Origin: Chrysiogenales bacterium
Lineage (GTDB): Bacteria; Acidobacteriota; Aminicenantia; UBA2199
DNA: 23,240 nucleotides
Direction: 5' to 3'
NCBI GenBank assembly: GCA_004525465.1
Contig: SPCN01000005.1
Coordinates: forward strand, 1-23,240
Shown one piece after another: positions 21,079-23,240 of the stretch. Under the pieces are notes generated by a model. The model made no database searches. It was not told the DNA's origin and saw only the letters and a program-made list of their open reading frames with translations. The number at the start of each line of letters is the position of its first letter. Position 1 is the first letter of the stretch. A program made the position numbers and the translations under genes.

Positions 21079-22773
21079 ATGGCTCAAGGTGAAAGCAAGC
21101 AGATCATATTTTCCATGTCAGAAGTCAGCCGCATCCACCCGCCGCACCGCCAGGTGCTCAAGGACATCTCCCTTTCCTTTTATTACGGCGCCAAGATCGG
21201 CGTCCTCGGTTTGAACGGTTCGGGCAAGAGCAGCCTGCTGAAGATCATCGCCGGCGTGGACCAGGATTTCCAGGGCGAGGTTATCCCGGCCCGCGACTAC
21301 TCTCTGGGTTTCCTGGAGCAGGAGCCGCAGCTGGACCCGGACAAAACCGTCAAACAGGTCATTTCCGAAGCCGTGCAGCCAGTCCTGGACAAGCTGGCCG
21401 ATTTCGACCATGTTAACGAGGGCTTCGCCAATCCCGATTTAAGCGAAGCCGACATGGAAAAACTGATCGCCAAACAGGCCGCCATCCAGGAAAAGCTCGA
21501 CGAGATGGACGCCTGGAACCTGGACAGCCGCCTGGAGAACGCCATGGACGCCCTGCGCTGCCCGCCGGCCGACACCGCGGTGGCCACCCTATCCGGCGGC
21601 GAGAAACGGCGCGTGGCCCTGTGCCGCCTGCTGCTGCAGGAGCCGGACATCCTGCTCCTCGACGAGCCCACCAACCACCTTGACGCCGAATCGGTGCAGT
21701 GGCTGGAGCACCACCTGCAGGAATACAAGGGGACGATCATCGCCGTCACCCATGACCGCTATTTCCTGGACAATGTGGCCCAGTGGATCCTGGAACTCGA
21801 CCGCGGCGAGGGCATCCCCTGGAAGGGCAACTACTCTTCCTGGCTTGAGCAGAAACACCAGCGGCTGGCCAACGAAGCCAAGGCTTCGCAGCGCCAGCAG
21901 CGGCAGCTGGAGCGCGAACTGGAATGGGTGCGCATGTCGCCCCGGGCCCGCCAGGCCAAGGGCAAGGCCCGGCTCAGTTCCTACGAAAAGCTGCTCGCCG
22001 CTGAAAAGAGCGTGCGCATCGATGAGGCGCGAATTTACATCCCCTCGGGACCGCGCCTGGGCGAACTGGTCATCGAGGCCAACGCCATCAGCAAGGCCTA
22101 CGGTGACAAGCTGCTGTTTGAGAACCTGTCGTTCAACCTGCCCCGCTCGGGCATAGTCGGCGTGATCGGCCCCAACGGCGCCGGCAAGACCACCCTGTTC
22201 CGGCTGCTGACCGGCCAGGAAAATCCCGACAGCGGTTCCATCCGCCTCGGCGAAACGTCCAAGCTGGCCTATGCCGACCAGGAGCGCGCCGCCGTCGACC
22301 CGGAAAAACCGGTCTGGGAAGTGATCGGCGGCGGCCAGGAGACCTTCATGCTGGGCGGCAAGCTGGTCAACGCCCGCGCCTACGCCTCCTGGTTCAACTT
22401 CACCGGCGGCGACCAGCAGAAAAAAGCGGGGGTTTTATCCGGCGGCGAACGCAACCGCCTGCACCTGGCGCGCATCGTCAAGGCCGAAGCCAACGTGCTG
22501 CTGCTAGACGAACCGACCAACGACCTCGACGTCAACACCCTGCGCGCCCTGGAAGACGCGCTCGACGATTTCGCCGGCTGCGCCGTGGTCATTTCCCACG
22601 ACCGCTGGTTCCTGGACCGCATCGCCACCCATATCCTGGCCTTCGAGGGCGAGAGCCGCGTCTGCTGGTTCGAGGGCAATTACTCCGACTACGAGGCCGA
22701 CCGCCACCGCCGCCTGGGCCACGAAGCCGACCGCCCGCACCGCATCCACTACCGCAAGCTCAAGCTCGGTTGA
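21079..22773 (+). CDS. ettA: Energy-dependent translational throttle protein EttA (ABC-F ATPase)
   Basis: This 564-residue soluble twin-ATPase has no membrane domain. ABC-F proteins bind the ribosomal E site, and EttA senses the ADP/ATP ratio to gate the first peptide bond. Domain 1 shows GLNGSGKSS (44-52), an arm insertion (~95-140), LSGGEKRRVALCR (171-183) and LLLDEPTNHLD (192-202). The P-site-tRNA-interacting linker spans ~245-325, with KGNYSSWLEQK and RMSPRARQAKGKARLSSYEKL. Domain 2 shows GPNGAGKTT (364-372), LSGGERNRLHLAR and LLLDEPTNDLD. The MSPRARQAKGKAR sequence is typical of EttA, distinguishing it from Uup or resistance ABC-Fs. The short basic C-terminus (RIHYRKLKL) is also family-like. 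AGAGG lies before the ATG. Confidence 0.96.
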   Translation: MAQGESKQIIFSMSEVSRIHPPHRQVLKDISLSFYYGAKIGVLGLNGSGKSSLLKIIAGVDQDFQGEVIPARDYSLGFLEQEPQLDPDKTVKQVISEAVQPVLDKLADFDHVNEGFANPDLSEADMEKLIAKQAAIQEKLDEMDAWNLDSRLENAMDALRCPPADTAVATLSGGEKRRVALCRLLLQEPDILLLDEPTNHLDAESVQWLEHHLQEYKGTIIAVTHDRYFLDNVAQWILELDRGEGIPWKGNYSSWLEQKHQRLANEAKASQRQQRQLERELEWVRMSPRARQAKGKARLSSYEKLLAAEKSVRIDEARIYIPSGPRLGELVIEANAISKAYGDKLLFENLSFNLPRSGIVGVIGPNGAGKTTLFRLLTGQENPDSGSIRLGETSKLAYADQERAAVDPEKPVWEVIGGGQETFMLGGKLVNARAYASWFNFTGGDQQKKAGVLSGGERNRLHLARIVKAEANVLLLDEPTNDLDVNTLRALEDALDDFAGCAVVISHDRWFLDRIATHILAFEGESRVCWFEGNYSDYEADRHRRLGHEADRPHRIHYRKLKLG

Positions 22774-22802
22774 GCGTTCCGAACTCCCCATTCATTGTCC
22801 GG

Positions 22803-23240
22803 TCAATAAAGCGCGGCTGGTTTTTCGCTGTCCTGCTCGCGGGCGTAGTGTTCAAGCCACTCGAGTTTTTTTTGCCAGGTTTGCGGCGATACCCCGGCCA
22901 GAGTGATTATTTTTTCTGCATTGATTGTCACGGCTCCATTCAGCAATCCGCCGATAACAGCGAACGTGTAGCACGTTCTTAGCCAATAATTGTCAATATG
23001 AACGTTTTTTTCCGGATTCGCGCCGACCACCAGTCCGACGCCCAAACCAATGGCTATCCCGGTCAGGAACTTCAACTTCCTCAGAAGCGTAACATGGTTC
23101 ACTTGTTGCAGATCGATGCTCCTTCCCTGGCCGGAATCCCGATCATATATCAGAAGAGCATCCACCTTGACGGCCAGCAGCTCACCTCTAACCTTGCTGC
23201 CGTCGGTCATGGTCACTTCCACCGTCGCTCCCCGCCGCTC
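22803..23240 (-). CDS. Small protein with hydrophobic Gly-rich segment, function unknown, 5' end outside window
   Basis: The frame is open to the window edge, so the N-terminus is missing. A GTG at 23222 is available as a start but is not convincing, because the sequence before it (ERRGATVEVTM) reads on smoothly as a beta strand. The first ~50 visible residues (TMTDGSKVRGELLAVKVDAL; YDRDSGQGRSIDLQQVNHVT) look like a small beta-barrel with an LSm-like character. A hydrophobic glycine-rich stretch follows (FLTGIAIGLGVGLVVGA), then a second mildly hydrophobic segment (YTFAVIGGLLNGAVTINA). The C-terminal tail is helical (SPQTWQKKLEWLEHYAREQD). It is probably envelope-associated. It converges on ettA with 29 bp between. 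I do not recognise the family. Confidence 0.65.
   Translation of the reverse strand, partial: ERRGATVEVTMTDGSKVRGELLAVKVDALLIYDRDSGQGRSIDLQQVNHVTLLRKLKFLTGIAIGLGVGLVVGANPEKNVHIDNYWLRTCYTFAVIGGLLNGAVTINAEKIITLAGVSPQTWQKKLEWLEHYAREQDSEKPAALY

Overview
The window is chromosomal DNA from a Gram-negative-type bacterium. The evidence is lipoprotein and periplasmic signal peptides, a complete ffh-rpsP-khpA-rimM-trmD translation block, Hanks-type kinase signalling and a bacterial ABC-F factor. The GC-rich coding sequence, large membrane-anchored Ser/Thr signalling proteins, a fused FtcD-cyclodeaminase and an archaeal-looking superoxide dismutase fit an uncultured Acidobacteriota-like or Aminicenantes-like lineage. 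That placement is inference only. There are no tRNAs, rRNAs, insertion sequences, phage genes or CRISPR arrays. The window looks like core chromosome with lineage-specific intergenic repeats.

Layout. At 1-488 (minus) lies the N-terminal part of a propionyl-CoA-carboxylase-type carboxyltransferase, cut by the window edge. It is followed by a small lipoprotein (617-1042, minus), a 356-bp spacer with a large stem-loop, and a ChaN-like protein fused to a PDZ domain (1399-2637, minus). From 9085 down to 2777 runs one long minus-strand gene series: M14 metallopeptidase, ffh, rpsP, khpA, rimM, trmD and a bifunctional ftcD-fchA. The genes are tightly packed or overlapping. The usual last member, rplS (L19), is absent and ftcD occupies its place. 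Divergent from this, 9386-10535 (plus) holds a superoxide dismutase and an O6-alkylguanine-DNA alkyltransferase behind a near-consensus promoter.

The most distinctive region is 10617-17223. A plus-strand gene encodes a DUF4388-like domain, one membrane segment and a SPOR-like C-terminus. It converges on a minus-strand operon of PP2C phosphatase, Hanks Ser/Thr kinase, FHA protein and a CXXS thioredoxin-like protein. Both the phosphatase and the kinase have a single membrane segment and a large C-terminal part predicted outside the cytoplasm. The phosphatase therefore looks like a receptor, as the kinase does. The PP2C gene is preceded by a candidate promoter and a possible 32-codon leader ORF. 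I infer one phospho-signalling module that senses envelope state, with FHA as the cytoplasmic phospho-reader.

The right end has two overlapping glycosyltransferases (minus, 17302-19426), then a DEAD-box RNA helicase and an EttA-type ABC-F ATPase (plus, 19749-22773). Last is a 5'-truncated small membrane protein of unknown function (minus, from 23240).

Intergenic spaces carry three kinds of repeat: degenerate 7- or 8-nt tandem units (about 2727-2757, 12308-12442, 19477-19572), two of the three loci with complementary arms; short elements beginning TGTAGGGGC (2678-2702, 9197-9223, 9267-9292); and a 120-nt composite stem-loop (1196-1316).
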